64,000 bases of DNA from the NCBI GenBank assembly GCA_002412545.1, contig DHVG01000002.1, positions 116,598-180,597 of the forward strand, given 5' to 3'. This document shows positions 1-7,359 of this stretch, in pieces. The first letter of the stretch is position 1. Each line of letters begins with the position of its first letter. The translations under genes were made by a program, and so were the position numbers. The notes below the pieces were generated by a model that had not been told where the DNA came from, ran no database searches, and saw only the letters and a list, made by a program, of their open reading frames with translations. This stretch comes from Elusimicrobia bacterium UBA5214 (lineage in GTDB: Bacteria; Elusimicrobiota; UBA5214).

Positions 1-56
1 TTCGGTGGGAATAAAAGATTAAAACCCTGTCTAATCCCTTCAAGAATATAATCCAT
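1..56 (-). CDS. tupB: Tungstate ABC transporter permease, N-terminal fragment (runs off the left edge)
   Basis: Only the first 18 codons lie in the window. Read on the minus strand from an ATG at 54-56 they give MDYILEGIRQGFNLLFPP, which resembles the start of TupB/WtpB-type permeases. The gene follows tupA directly, the usual order of substrate-binding protein then permease. It would form the inner-membrane channel for tungstate uptake. The identification rests on this short N-terminus and on the position after tupA. No strong Shine-Dalgarno is visible. Confidence 0.7.
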   Translation of the reverse strand, partial: MDYILEGIRQGFNLLFPP

Positions 57-72
57 AATTTTTTTATCACAT

Positions 73-100
73 CCCGTAAAGGGGCGTTGCCCCTAACGGG
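73..100 (-). other. Hairpin between tupA and tupB
   Basis: An interrupted inverted repeat pairs CCCGT with ACGGG and AGGGGC with GCCCCT around a 3-nt loop. It contains the tupA stop codon (93-95). No T-run follows on either strand, so it is more likely an mRNA processing or stability element, or a short dispersed palindrome, than a terminator. Confidence 0.45.
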
Positions 101-953
101 ACTTTACATCCGGGAAAAACAAAGGTGCACCAAATTTATCAACACCATAATTTCTGATGATTTTCTGTCCTTCCGCACTTCTCAAAAAATTGGCAAATTT
201 TTTTGCCAGGTCATATTTGACCCAAGGATATTTTATTGGCGAAACCACAATCACCGAATAAGGGTTGAACAATTCCGAGTCACCTTGAACAAGAATATCC
301 AGCATCTCTACTTCTTTCCGGTGGGCAAGCCAAGTTGCCCGGTCACACAAGGTATAGGCAATTTTTTCATTAGCAATTCTCAATGTTGCTTCCATCCCGG
401 TTCCGCTTTCAAGGTACCAGCTGCCTGCTGGTTTGAGATTTAACTTTTTCCAAAAAGATAGCTCTTTCTTATGTGTTCCCGAATCATCGCCCCGGGAAAC
501 AAATAATCTTTTCAGTTCAAATATTTTCTTGAAAGCATCTAACGCTTTTAAACCTTTTATCCCGGCGGGGTCATTTTTTGGTCCGACGATAAAAAAATCA
601 TTGTGCATTACCTCTAACCGTTTTACTCCGTAGCCATCAGCAACAAATTTTTCTTCTGCTTCGCGGTCATGCACTAAAAGCACATCCGCATTACCATCGC
701 GTGCTAAACGAATTGCTTGTCCGGTACCCACTGCAATTATTCTTACACTGCAGTTATATTTCTTTTCAAAAGGCGGGATGAGGACATCAAAGAGACCGGA
801 ATCAAGTGTAGAAGTGGTTGAGGCGAGAGTAAGTTCTCGCCTCGCTATAGCTTCGTCGAAGCGGGTTTGTTTAGCAAAAGATTGACTATTCTCTCCGAAC
901 AAAATAAAGACAATGAGCAATGAACTAATTAAACGCAAAAAATTAGATTTCAT
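93..953 (-). CDS. tupA: Tungstate (oxyanion) ABC transporter substrate-binding protein
   Basis: A 286-residue periplasmic binding protein. Residues 1-28 form a signal peptide ending at SFA. The rest is a single PBP-like domain with TupA-family signatures: the phosphate-loop-like ASTTSTLDSGLFD, the VGTGQAIRLARDGNADVLLVHD segment, SRGDDSGTHKKE and YTLCDRATW. These residues bind the oxyanion in TupA/WtpA-type proteins. It delivers tungstate to the TupBC importer, whose permease begins just downstream. The long leader holds a molybdenum/tungsten cofactor riboswitch and terminator, which strongly supports tungstate or molybdate over phosphate as substrate. Tungstate is favoured over molybdate from sequence resemblance only. 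Confidence 0.88.
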   Translation of the reverse strand: MKSNFLRLISSLLIVFILFGENSQSFAKQTRFDEAIARRELTLASTTSTLDSGLFDVLIPPFEKKYNCSVRIIAVGTGQAIRLARDGNADVLLVHDREAEEKFVADGYGVKRLEVMHNDFFIVGPKNDPAGIKGLKALDAFKKIFELKRLFVSRGDDSGTHKKELSFWKKLNLKPAGSWYLESGTGMEATLRIANEKIAYTLCDRATWLAHRKEVEMLDILVQGDSELFNPYSVIVVSPIKYPWVKYDLAKKFANFLRSAEGQKIIRNYGVDKFGAPLFFPDVKSR

Positions 954-995
954 TAAATAAACATCCCTACCCTAAAGGGTTAAGTATCTGAACGC

Positions 996-1099
996 ACCCC
1001 CAGTTTTGCAGGCAAAACTACCGAGGGTCTTATCATCACCACACCCCTAGTTTCACACGCGAAACTGGCAGGGGTGTATTTCCCCGATAATTTCTCGGG
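996..1099 (-). repeat. Three tandem hairpins in the tupA leader
   Basis: Between the riboswitch terminator and the tupA start lie hairpins at 996-1028, 1041-1077 and 1082-1099. The first two are related to each other: both have a GTTTT/GTTTC core pairing with CAAAAC/GAAAC inside a C-run/G-run outer stem (ACACCCCT pairs with AGGGGTGT in the second). They look like two copies of a palindromic repeat. They could protect the 5' end of the message or simply be inserted repeats. Confidence 0.55.
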
Positions 1100-1100
1100 A

Positions 1101-1131
1101 AAATAAAAAATCCGACCTCTACCCGGTCGGA
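1101..1131 (-). terminator. Intrinsic terminator (riboswitch expression platform of tupA)
   Basis: On the minus strand a perfect 7-bp stem TCCGACC/GGTCGGA with a 7-nt loop is followed immediately by TTTTTTATTT. It lies just downstream of the riboswitch aptamer and about 150 nt before the tupA start, so ligand binding most likely favours this terminator and shuts off tungstate uptake. The opposite strand has no T-tract. Confidence 0.85.
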
Positions 1132-1144
1132 AAGAAGAAAAAAA

Positions 1145-1258
1145 TATCTCGTCTCCTTTCCTAACACGGGAGGCATCCTGATTTCTCGGGATACCCTATC
1201 GGTTCACTTGCCATACTTAGTCAAATTTGACCAAGGTTAGGCAAAGAACTCGGAGATA
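1145..1258 (-). promoter_or_regulatory. Molybdenum/tungsten cofactor (Moco/Tuco) riboswitch
   Basis: On the minus strand the RNA carries the hallmark GCCTCCCGT then NGGAAAGG, as in the E. coli moaA leader as I remember it. It is closed by TATCTC/GAGATA. Inside, CCTAAC pairs with GTTAGG, TTGCC with GGCAA, and GGGTATCC with GGAT..CC..CCC just before the conserved motif. The aptamer begins within a few nucleotides of the predicted start site and is followed by an intrinsic terminator. Family knowledge: these RNAs control molybdate/tungstate transport and cofactor synthesis. The tungstate-transport context and the compact fold would fit the tungsten (Tuco) variant. A covariance-model search is needed to confirm. 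Confidence 0.85.
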
Positions 1259-1269
1259 AAACTTTTGTA

Positions 1270-1298
1270 ATTGTATAATAAAATAACCTTTTTGTCAA
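1270..1298 (-). promoter_or_regulatory. Promoter of the tup operon
   Basis: On the minus strand TTGACA (1293-1298) and TACAAT (1270-1275) are separated by 17 bp, a good sigma-70 promoter. The predicted start near 1263 places the riboswitch at the very 5' end of the transcript. Confidence 0.75.
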
Positions 1299-1336
1299 TA
1301 TGTAAACAAAAAAGTTTTAAATTACCACAAAAAAAG

Positions 1337-1365
1337 TTGACTTCTGAAGGGAGAAAAATTATACT
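1337..1365 (+). promoter_or_regulatory. Promoter of the MFS transporter gene
   Basis: TTGACT (1337-1342), a 17-bp spacer and TATACT (1360-1365). Transcription would begin near 1372, inside the palindromic repeat that follows, so the short leader is almost entirely repeat sequence. Confidence 0.65.
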
Positions 1366-1366
1366 T

Positions 1367-1389
1367 CCCGATAGGTCATGGTCTACCGA
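1367..1389 (+). repeat. Dispersed palindromic repeat, copy 1
   Basis: A 23-nt element that starts CCCGATAGGTCATGG and ends CTACCGA, with imperfect dyad symmetry (CGaTAG against CTAcCG). An identical copy is at 52435-52457. A reverse-orientation copy with a roughly 42-nt loop insertion is at 27864-27928, and a degraded copy is at 21586-21620. Confidence 0.7.
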
Positions 1390-1394
1390 TCAAA

Positions 1395-2588
1395 ATGAGT
1401 ATGTCTAAAAAAAGGTTGTTTGCTGGAATAAGTTTAAACATCGTTCTTCTTGCTTTTGCCAGTTTTCTTACTGATGTTTCATCAGAGATGATTTTACCGA
1501 TTTTACCGTTATTTATTACTACTTTAGGTGGTGGTGGTTTAGCGGTTGGTTTAATCGGTGGATTAAGTGACAGTCTTGCCAGTATTTTAAAAGTTTTCTC
1601 CGGCTACTGGTCTGACCTGACCAGAAAAAGGAAACCATTCGTTTTCTGGGGATATTTTTCTTCCGCAGTAGCAAAACTTTTCTTTCCTTTGGCACAATCC
1701 TGGCCAGTTTTACTTATCTTAAGACCAATTGAACGCATTGGTAAAGGTTTACGCGAAGCACCACGGGATGCTTTACTTGCTGATTCTTCTCTTCCTGAAA
1801 TACGGGGTAAAATTTTCGGTCTCCATCGTACCGCGGATACTTTAGGTGCATTCCTCGGTGCGTCTCTGGCTTTAATCTTTTATTGGTTGTTAAAACTTGA
1901 ATTTAGAGGAATACTTCTTATTGCCGGCGTAACCGCCTTTTCTGCACTTGTTCCTCTATTTTTTGTAAAAGAGAAAAAGTCGGGTTCACCTTCTTCAAAT
2001 AATTTTTTATCTTCTTCCCTTCGCTTGAATATTACTGCATTGGAACCTCAATTCAAGCATTATCTATTTGTGGTAACCATTTTTGCTTTAGGTAATTTTA
2101 CTTATATGTTTTTTATCTTAAGAGCAAAAAAATATTTTCTTCACCTTTTTCCTGAACATTTAGCAAACATTTTTCCAATCTTGCTTTATATCTGGTTCAA
2201 TATCTTTTATACACTTTTTTCTTTACCCGGAGGTATTCTTTCCGATAAAATCGGTAGAAAAAAAGTGATTATTCTTGGTTATATAATCTTTTTCTTCACC
2301 TGTCTCGGATTTAGTTTTGCTAACTCTACGGTTCTTTTTATTTTTCTTTTTGCTTTTTACGGTATTGCCTACGCTTTTATTGAAGCAAACCAGCGTGCCT
2401 ATGCGGTAGATTTTGTCAGTGCAGAAAAAAGAGGTTTAGCTTTAGGAACCTTGCATACAATGCTCAGTCTGGCTACTTTACCCGGCGGGATAATTGCTGG
2501 TCTTCTCTGGAATTTGCATTTTTCTCTTCCTTTCCTCTACGCTGCAATTCTCACCCTAATTTCCGTATTGATTTTTCTTCGTCTTTAG
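1395..2588 (+). CDS. Major facilitator superfamily transporter
   Basis: A 397-residue inner-membrane protein with about 11-12 hydrophobic segments. MFS loop signatures are clear: GYWSDLTRKRKP between helices 2 and 3, RIGKGLREAPRDALLADS in the first half, and the repeated GGILSDKIGRKKV motif near residue 275 in the second half. The family exchanges small solutes or drugs for protons. This subgroup resembles drug- or sugar-efflux-like carriers, but I cannot assign a substrate. ATG 1395 and ATG 1401 are both possible starts. The upstream GGGAG at about 1349-1353 lies before the predicted transcription start, so there is no clear ribosome binding site. Confidence 0.85.
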   Translation: MSMSKKRLFAGISLNIVLLAFASFLTDVSSEMILPILPLFITTLGGGGLAVGLIGGLSDSLASILKVFSGYWSDLTRKRKPFVFWGYFSSAVAKLFFPLAQSWPVLLILRPIERIGKGLREAPRDALLADSSLPEIRGKIFGLHRTADTLGAFLGASLALIFYWLLKLEFRGILLIAGVTAFSALVPLFFVKEKKSGSPSSNNFLSSSLRLNITALEPQFKHYLFVVTIFALGNFTYMFFILRAKKYFLHLFPEHLANIFPILLYIWFNIFYTLFSLPGGILSDKIGRKKVIILGYIIFFFTCLGFSFANSTVLFIFLFAFYGIAYAFIEANQRAYAVDFVSAEKRGLALGTLHTMLSLATLPGGIIAGLLWNLHFSLPFLYAAILTLISVLIFLRL

Positions 2589-2596
2589 TATATAAT
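2568..2596 (+). promoter_or_regulatory. Promoter giving a probably leaderless amidase mRNA
   Basis: TTGATT (2568-2573), a 17-bp spacer and TATAAT (2591-2596) lie across the MFS stop codon. The amidase ATG at 2605 is only 8 nt past the -10 box, so the transcript would start at or within 1-2 nt of the start codon. No Shine-Dalgarno precedes it, which agrees with leaderless translation. Confidence 0.6.
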
Positions 2597-2604
2597 TTTT
2601 GCAA

Positions 2605-3876
2605 ATGAAGAAGAAAAATACTTATCTCCTCTTTTCTCTATTTCTTTTTTTATTTTCTACCCGATTGAATGCTGAGATTGTTGAGAAAAAAATAAAAGTT
2701 GTTCTTGACGAAAAGACACTTACTGGAATCAAACTAATCACCGGTGAAGAGGCCGACTATATTTCTTTAGATGATGTGAAAAAGATATACGATGCGAAGG
2801 TTCATTGGTATCCGGTATCGGGTAAAGTTACTCTTAATCTCAATGGTAGCAAGGTAGAATTTCTTGTGGAAACAAAAAGAATACTGGTTAACGGTATCCA
2901 GAGGAAGTTAGATGACCCGATAAAGTTAATTAACGACGAAGTGTTTATCCCGATTAATCTCCTTGAAGGACCGAGTTGGCAAAAAATTACCGCAGGTAGA
3001 ACCTCCTGGGACTGGTCTAAGGATACACTTACTTTTACAAGAAAACCGCCCCCTTCAGTAACTACTGAGCAATTATTTCCACAAACTACCGATTTATCTT
3101 CCATCCCAGCGGTAGGGGTTTCTTCAATTTCTCTAAGTAAGATTGAACAAGTTTTCCCTACGGAAAAGAAAAAAAATATTTTACGGATTGTCATTGACCC
3201 TGGACACGGAGGTAAAGACCCGGGAGCAATTGGTCGTCGGGGAACGAAAGAAAAAGAAATTAATCTAATTGTAGCTAAAGAATTGGCTAATATTTTAAGA
3301 GGAAATTATGGTTACGAGGTTATCCTTACTCGGAAAGATGATATTTTTTTACCTTTATACGACCGTGCAGAGATTGCTAATCGTGTCAATGCTGACCTTT
3401 TTGTCAGTATCCATTGTAATGCTTCTCGTTCACGCAAACTAAACGGTTTTGAAGTATATTTCTTATCCGAAAAAGCAACCGACTCCGAAGCCGAGGAAGT
3501 CGCTTTAAGAGAGAATGCGGCACTTGCTTTAGAAGAAATACCTTCTTGGAAACAAAAAGAAATTGAAAAAATACTCTATTCAATGGAGACAAATGTTTTC
3601 TTGAACCAATCAAGTGAACTTGCTGGTTTACTTGCACAACATATAGAGAAAAAAACTGAGATTATTAATCCGCGTGTGCGTCAAGCATCTTTCTCGGTTC
3701 TCCGTGGTGCACGGATGCCGGCAATTTTGGTGGAAGTTGGTTTTCTTACCTATCGTAATGAGGAAACGAAATTACGTAGCCAAAAGTATCGGAAACAAAT
3801 CGCTAAATATTTAGCGGAAAGTATATATCAGTATTACCAGAAAAACAATAATTCCAAAAAAGCAAGTATACAATAA
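2605..3876 (+). CDS. Exported N-acetylmuramoyl-L-alanine amidase with copper-amine-oxidase-N-like domain
   Basis: I take the ATG at 2605 (423 residues) rather than an in-frame TTG two codons earlier, because it opens a clean signal peptide (MKKKNTYLLFSLFLFLF). Residues about 28-150 form a copper amine oxidase N-terminal-like domain (VFIPINLLEG), common in cell-wall-binding proteins. Residues about 197-415 are an Amidase_3 domain: the zinc ligand in IDPGHGGKDPGAIG, SIHCNAS near residue 270 and the catalytic glutamate in LVEVGFLTYRNEE. It cleaves the bond between N-acetylmuramic acid and the stem peptide in the periplasm. It is preceded by its own promoter. Confidence 0.9.
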   Translation: MKKKNTYLLFSLFLFLFSTRLNAEIVEKKIKVVLDEKTLTGIKLITGEEADYISLDDVKKIYDAKVHWYPVSGKVTLNLNGSKVEFLVETKRILVNGIQRKLDDPIKLINDEVFIPINLLEGPSWQKITAGRTSWDWSKDTLTFTRKPPPSVTTEQLFPQTTDLSSIPAVGVSSISLSKIEQVFPTEKKKNILRIVIDPGHGGKDPGAIGRRGTKEKEINLIVAKELANILRGNYGYEVILTRKDDIFLPLYDRAEIANRVNADLFVSIHCNASRSRKLNGFEVYFLSEKATDSEAEEVALRENAALALEEIPSWKQKEIEKILYSMETNVFLNQSSELAGLLAQHIEKKTEIINPRVRQASFSVLRGARMPAILVEVGFLTYRNEETKLRSQKYRKQIAKYLAESIYQYYQKNNNSKKASIQ

Positions 3877-3929
3877 ATTAATTCAGCTGTAAGCCCACAG
3901 CCGATAGCCGAAAGCTTTTAAGTACAGGA

Positions 3930-4304
3930 ATGAGCAGAGACTACAAGAAACTGAAAGTATGGGAAGTATCACATAATCTGGTAATAAAGGTATACAAAGT
4001 CACAAAAAAATTTCCCCAATCTGAATGGTTAGGTCTTATTTCTCAAATGAGACGTTCTGCTGTATCAATACCAGCAAATATTGTTGAAGGTGCTGGAAGA
4101 AAAAGCCAAAAAGAATATCTTCACTTTTTACAAACAGCATTAAGTTCTGCTAATGAGTTAGATTATTATATTTATTTAGTGAAAGAGTTAGAATTTATAC
4201 AAAATGAAACTTATGAAGAATTGAAAAAAGACACTCAGCAAATTATCAAAATGTTGCAAGGACTTATTTACCGAATAAACAAAGATTTAATAGCTGATGG
4301 CTAA
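3930..4304 (+). CDS. Four helix bundle protein (23S rRNA IVS-type, S23 family)
   Basis: A 124-residue cytoplasmic protein with the family signature: KLKVWEVSHNLVIKVYKVTKKFP near the start, then SQMRRSAVSIPANIVEGAGR and EYLHFLQTALSSANELDYYI. The family folds as a pentameric four-helix bundle. It was first found inside 23S rRNA intervening sequences, but here the gene is free-standing between a cell-wall amidase and murI. Its biochemical role is unknown. Both flanks carry TAGCCGATAGCC/GCTGATGGC-type micro-repeats, including the last codons (LIADG), so it may belong to a repeat-associated mobile cassette. Confidence 0.88.
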   Translation: MSRDYKKLKVWEVSHNLVIKVYKVTKKFPQSEWLGLISQMRRSAVSIPANIVEGAGRKSQKEYLHFLQTALSSANELDYYIYLVKELEFIQNETYEELKKDTQQIIKMLQGLIYRINKDLIADG

Positions 4305-4309
4305 ATAAA

Positions 4310-5134
4310 ATGAATTTTTCTAATCTCCCTCTCGGTGTATTTGATTCCGGTATCGGTGGACTGACTGTAGTTAAAGAAATATTCCAGCAGTTACCGAATG
4401 AAAAAATAATTTATTTCGGTGATACCGCCCGTGTTCCCTACGGAACAAAATCTAAAGAGACAGTTACCCGTTTTTCTTTAGAAATTGTTCATTTCCTGCA
4501 GAAAAAGCAAGTCAAACTAATCATTGTTGCTTGTAATACTGCTTCGGCTTACGCTTTGGATGAATTAAAAAATAAATTTAAAAAAATACCAATTATTGGT
4601 GTAATTGAACCCGGGACACGCGCGGCATTAGAGAAGACCTCTACCGGGAAAATTGGTCTGATTGGCACCGAAGGGACAATTAGAAGTAAAACCTACGAGC
4701 GGACATTCAAAAAATTAAATTTAGGTAAGAGTTCAATAAAAGTTTTCAGTCATCCCTGCCCTTTATTTGTCCCTTTAGTAGAAGAAGGATGGTTGACTAA
4801 AGAAGTTACTTACCGTATTGCGGAAGAATATCTTTCACCTTTAAAAAAAGAAAAAATTGATGTTCTCTTGCTCGGTTGCACCCATTACCCACTTCTCAAG
4901 ACAGTTATTCATAAAGTTGTCGGTGAAGAAGTAACCATTATTGATTCTGCCAGTGAAACGGTTAAAGAGGTAAAAAGATTGCTGGAAGAAAAAAATTTAC
5001 TCCGGGAAAACAGAATTTCACCACGACACTTATTCTATGTTTCCGATGCACCGGAAAAATTTCAGTCCTTAAGTAAACATTTCCTCGGCTCTGATTACAA
5101 AAAAATTGCCCCTATCCACCTAAAAAGTTTCTAA
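4310..5134 (+). CDS. murI: Glutamate racemase
   Basis: A 274-residue cytoplasmic enzyme that converts L-glutamate to D-glutamate for peptidoglycan. The family motifs are complete: FDSGIGGLTVVKEI at the N-terminus, GDTARVPYG, VACNTASA with the first catalytic cysteine near residue 75, and LLGCTHYPLL with the second near residue 187. The length is typical. It starts 5 nt after the four-helix-bundle gene, so the two may be co-transcribed. Peptidoglycan supply agrees with the upstream amidase gene. Confidence 0.95.
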   Translation: MNFSNLPLGVFDSGIGGLTVVKEIFQQLPNEKIIYFGDTARVPYGTKSKETVTRFSLEIVHFLQKKQVKLIIVACNTASAYALDELKNKFKKIPIIGVIEPGTRAALEKTSTGKIGLIGTEGTIRSKTYERTFKKLNLGKSSIKVFSHPCPLFVPLVEEGWLTKEVTYRIAEEYLSPLKKEKIDVLLLGCTHYPLLKTVIHKVVGEEVTIIDSASETVKEVKRLLEEKNLLRENRISPRHLFYVSDAPEKFQSLSKHFLGSDYKKIAPIHLKSF

Positions 5135-5198
5135 CGGTCTCAACGGACTAACGGACATAACGGTCTAAACGGACTTAACCGACAAAACGGACTAAACA
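5135..5198 (+). repeat. Degenerate tandem repeat (AACGGACT-type unit)
   Basis: The whole gap between murI and queD is built from variants of an 8-9 nt unit such as AACGGACT, AACGGTCT and AACGGACAT. The same unit recurs inside the fumarase alpha gene (14470-14515) and in the gap after nadD (40494-40586). Confidence 0.8.
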
Positions 5199-5201
5199 GA
5201 T

Positions 5202-5570
5202 ATGTTTGAACTCTCTATTCAAGACCATTTTTCAGCGGCACATAATCTACGTAACTACAAAGGCAAGTGCGAGAATCTGCACGGGCACAATTATCGTGTG
5301 CAGGTATTCATTCGTGGTGAAAAACTGGACAAGAACGGTCTGCTTGCTGACTTTGTAGAACTTAAAAAAGCATTAAAAAAAGTTCTGGACAAACTTGACC
5401 ACCAATACTTAAACGAAGTCCCTCCGTTTACCAAACTCAACCCTACTGCCGAAAATATTGCTAAATATATCTTTGAGCAGTTACGTTACACGTTACACGT
5501 TACACGTTACACGGTCTCAAAGGTTACCGTCTGGGAAAGTGACACTTCTTCAGCAAGTTATACCGAATAA
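5202..5570 (+). CDS. queD: 6-carboxy-5,6,7,8-tetrahydropterin synthase
   Basis: A 122-residue member of the QueD/PTPS family. It converts dihydroneopterin triphosphate to carboxytetrahydropterin for queuosine and other 7-deazapurines. Zinc ligands and catalytic residues are visible: DHFSAAHNL, GKCENLHGHNYRV (cysteine and two histidines) and LLADFVELKKALKKVLDKLDHQYLN. The conserved C-terminal glutamate is in VTVWESDTSSASY. Residues about 95-105 (LRYTLHVTRYTVS) come from an in-frame GTTACAC tandem repeat at 5483-5515, placed between two conserved strands. Confidence 0.92.
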   Translation: MFELSIQDHFSAAHNLRNYKGKCENLHGHNYRVQVFIRGEKLDKNGLLADFVELKKALKKVLDKLDHQYLNEVPPFTKLNPTAENIAKYIFEQLRYTLHVTRYTVSKVTVWESDTSSASYTE

Positions 5571-5573
5571 AAA

Positions 5574-5729
5574 ATGGAAAAAATAGAGAAGAAAGAAAAA
5601 GAATACTGGCAAATAAATGTAGAGAAGTTAGCAGATGAGATAAAAGAAGTTGCTCACCGGTCAAAAACCGAAGAAGACCTCAAAATGGGTGTAGAACCTT
5701 TGTTACAGAATGTTTTCAATAACGGATAA
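5574..5729 (+). CDS. 51-residue methylase-N-terminus-like fragment
   Basis: A short ORF from ATG 5574, MEKIEKKEKEYW to LLQNVFNNG. The segment SKTEEDLKMGVEPLLQNVF resembles the helical N-terminus of N-6 adenine methylase or type I/ISP restriction enzymes, where a 'TEEDLR..EKLLKP' pattern is common. The catalytic body is absent. It stops 12 nt before the AlwI-like gene and may be a decayed methylase remnant or a genuine small partner protein. The call rests on weak resemblance. Confidence 0.45.
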   Translation: MEKIEKKEKEYWQINVEKLADEIKEVAHRSKTEEDLKMGVEPLLQNVFNNG

Positions 5730-5741
5730 GGATATAATACT

Positions 5742-6218
5742 ATGAAACCTTGGTCTATATCTACGACTGTTAGAAATCCTGAAAGATTAAGGGATTTCTT
5801 AAAAATCTTGAAGTTACTGGAAGGGAAGCCATTCAACAATGCCAACCAAGAGAAATATCAAATACTACTCATACAGCACAAATTATATTTTCCGACCAAC
5901 ATTCCTGCAAAGTATAGAAAATACAATGATACCCCCGAATTAGAAATGCCTTATAATGTGGCTGAAGAAATCTTTTACCATCAGAAATATGAAGACCCTG
6001 CGATGCGGGGCAGACAGTCAGTAAATCCGTTAAACAAACTGGGATTTTGTGTTGCAAGAGAGCGAGAAGGGAATATTATCATCACCGAGTTAGGGAATCG
6101 TTTTATTACTGGTGACTATGACATTGGCTACATTTTTTTCAAATCCCTTTTGAAACTTCAATTTCCGAATCCTTGGAGCGACGACTTTTTTATAGAATTA
6201 GAGGGGGGTGTAAACTAA
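5742..6218 (+). CDS. AlwI-type restriction endonuclease N-terminal domain, free-standing
   Basis: A 158-residue protein whose start, KPWSISTTVRNPERLRDFLKIL, matches the opening of AlwI-family type II endonucleases, followed by a YQILLIQHKLYFP segment typical of the same domain. Full family members run to about 500-600 residues; here only the recognition or winged-helix part is kept and the nuclease body is missing. It ends exactly one base before the PLD-like gene, so they are translationally coupled. Either the endonuclease was truncated and the PLD protein moved in, or the pair is a functional split enzyme. Confidence 0.65.
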   Translation: MKPWSISTTVRNPERLRDFLKILKLLEGKPFNNANQEKYQILLIQHKLYFPTNIPAKYRKYNDTPELEMPYNVAEEIFYHQKYEDPAMRGRQSVNPLNKLGFCVAREREGNIIITELGNRFITGDYDIGYIFFKSLLKLQFPNPWSDDFFIELEGGVN

Positions 6219-7145
6219 ATGAAAACAAAGATTCAAATCTTATCAAACACTAACTATCCTCTTGCTGATGTATTGAAAAGCGAGTTGCTCGAAAGTAAAG
6301 ATGTAAAAATTGCCGTTGCTTTTTTGCGTAAATCTGGAATTGATAAAATCCAGAGTGCATTGGATTATGCCTTAACAAAAAACGCTGCAAATATTGAATT
6401 CATCGTTGGTTTAGATTTCAAGACAACCGATTATCAAGCATTGGCGACACTTAACGAAATCAAAACAGCATATAAAGGATTTACCTATTATTGTTTTGGA
6501 GATAAAAGAGATAATTTCAATGATTTAATTTTTCATCCGAAAATTTATTTGTTTAACAATCAAAATCAGGACGACCCAAAATATACTTCAATAATTGGTT
6601 CATCAAATTTAACCGGTGGTGGTTTATCGGAAAATTTTGAGGTCAATTCAATTTTTAGAGAAGATGAACCCAGATACTATTCTCAATTAGTAGCTATTTA
6701 CAACGAAATCAAATTTACCGATTCCGTTTTTATTCCCAATGAAGATTACATTCTACGATATGCAGATGTAAAGAAAACCTTTGACAATTCTGGCGAGAAA
6801 ATTGAAAAAAGTTTAAAAGAAAAAATTGAGGGATTAAGAAACGAAGAACTTGTTTTGCCGGGGACTGTGCCGACTTTAAAGAGAATTATCATTGATATTA
6901 TTAAGACAAAACTTGCAGAAGGATTAAAAGAAGTCCCTATTGAAATGATTTATGAAGAAGCAGAGAAAGTTGTAAAAGAAAAAAATTACAATTTTAAAAT
7001 GGATACCTTTAGGAATTCGCTTAGAGGAGAATTAAATAGAAATGAAAAGGATAGTATACATCCGCAAAATATGTTTTTATTTATCCGTTCATCAAGAGGA
7101 AATTATACTTTAACTGACAAAGGATTTAACTATGAAGGCAGATAA
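6219..7145 (+). CDS. Phospholipase D-family nuclease-like protein with C-terminal winged helix
   Basis: A 308-residue protein. Residues about 1-160 are a PLD-like domain with one HKD-type motif, HPKIYLF then SIIGSSNLTGGGLSENFEVN. This form is found in PLD restriction endonucleases and in PLD-helicase fusions. A single motif implies dimerisation to build one active site. Residues about 185-305 are alpha-helical and end in RSSRGNYTLTDKGF, compatible with a winged-helix/HARE-HTH-like DNA-binding domain. No helicase is attached. Abutting the AlwI-like protein upstream and overlapping a zinc-ribbon gene downstream, it is the probable catalytic subunit of the cassette. Confidence 0.65.
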   Translation: MKTKIQILSNTNYPLADVLKSELLESKDVKIAVAFLRKSGIDKIQSALDYALTKNAANIEFIVGLDFKTTDYQALATLNEIKTAYKGFTYYCFGDKRDNFNDLIFHPKIYLFNNQNQDDPKYTSIIGSSNLTGGGLSENFEVNSIFREDEPRYYSQLVAIYNEIKFTDSVFIPNEDYILRYADVKKTFDNSGEKIEKSLKEKIEGLRNEELVLPGTVPTLKRIIIDIIKTKLAEGLKEVPIEMIYEEAEKVVKEKNYNFKMDTFRNSLRGELNRNEKDSIHPQNMFLFIRSSRGNYTLTDKGFNYEGR

Positions 7146-7332
7146 AATTATTCAAAGAAATTTTAGTGGTCTTACGATTTTTGTTCCGCATTTAATCGAC
7201 AGACCAAGATGTCATTCATTTAACCCACGAAACGGTTGTTTGTATTGTGGTAATAAAACTTTTAGATTTCATAGCAAAGCGGGAAACAAAAAATATTATC
7301 AATGTGAGAAATGTTGGGGACTTAATCATTAA
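7132..7332 (+). CDS. Small zinc-ribbon protein
   Basis: A 66-residue protein overlapping the PLD gene by 14 nt. It has four cysteines in CLYCGNKTFRFH and YYQCEKCWG (CX2C...CX2C), a zinc-ribbon arrangement that usually binds nucleic acid or makes protein contacts. The overlap implies co-translation with the PLD-like protein. I recognise no family. Confidence 0.55.
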   Translation: MKADKIIQRNFSGLTIFVPHLIDRPRCHSFNPRNGCLYCGNKTFRFHSKAGNKKYYQCEKCWGLNH

Positions 7333-7359
7333 AACTCGATAGCATTGGTTCTTCTTGAG

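Larger units (their letters stand above)
954..1394. other. Divergent intergenic region between tupA and the MFS gene
   Basis: This 441-nt gap holds no gene. It contains, from left to right, leader hairpins, an intrinsic terminator, a cofactor riboswitch and a promoter for tupA on the minus strand. After these come a plus-strand promoter and a dispersed palindromic repeat ahead of the MFS gene. Each is listed separately. Confidence 0.85.
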
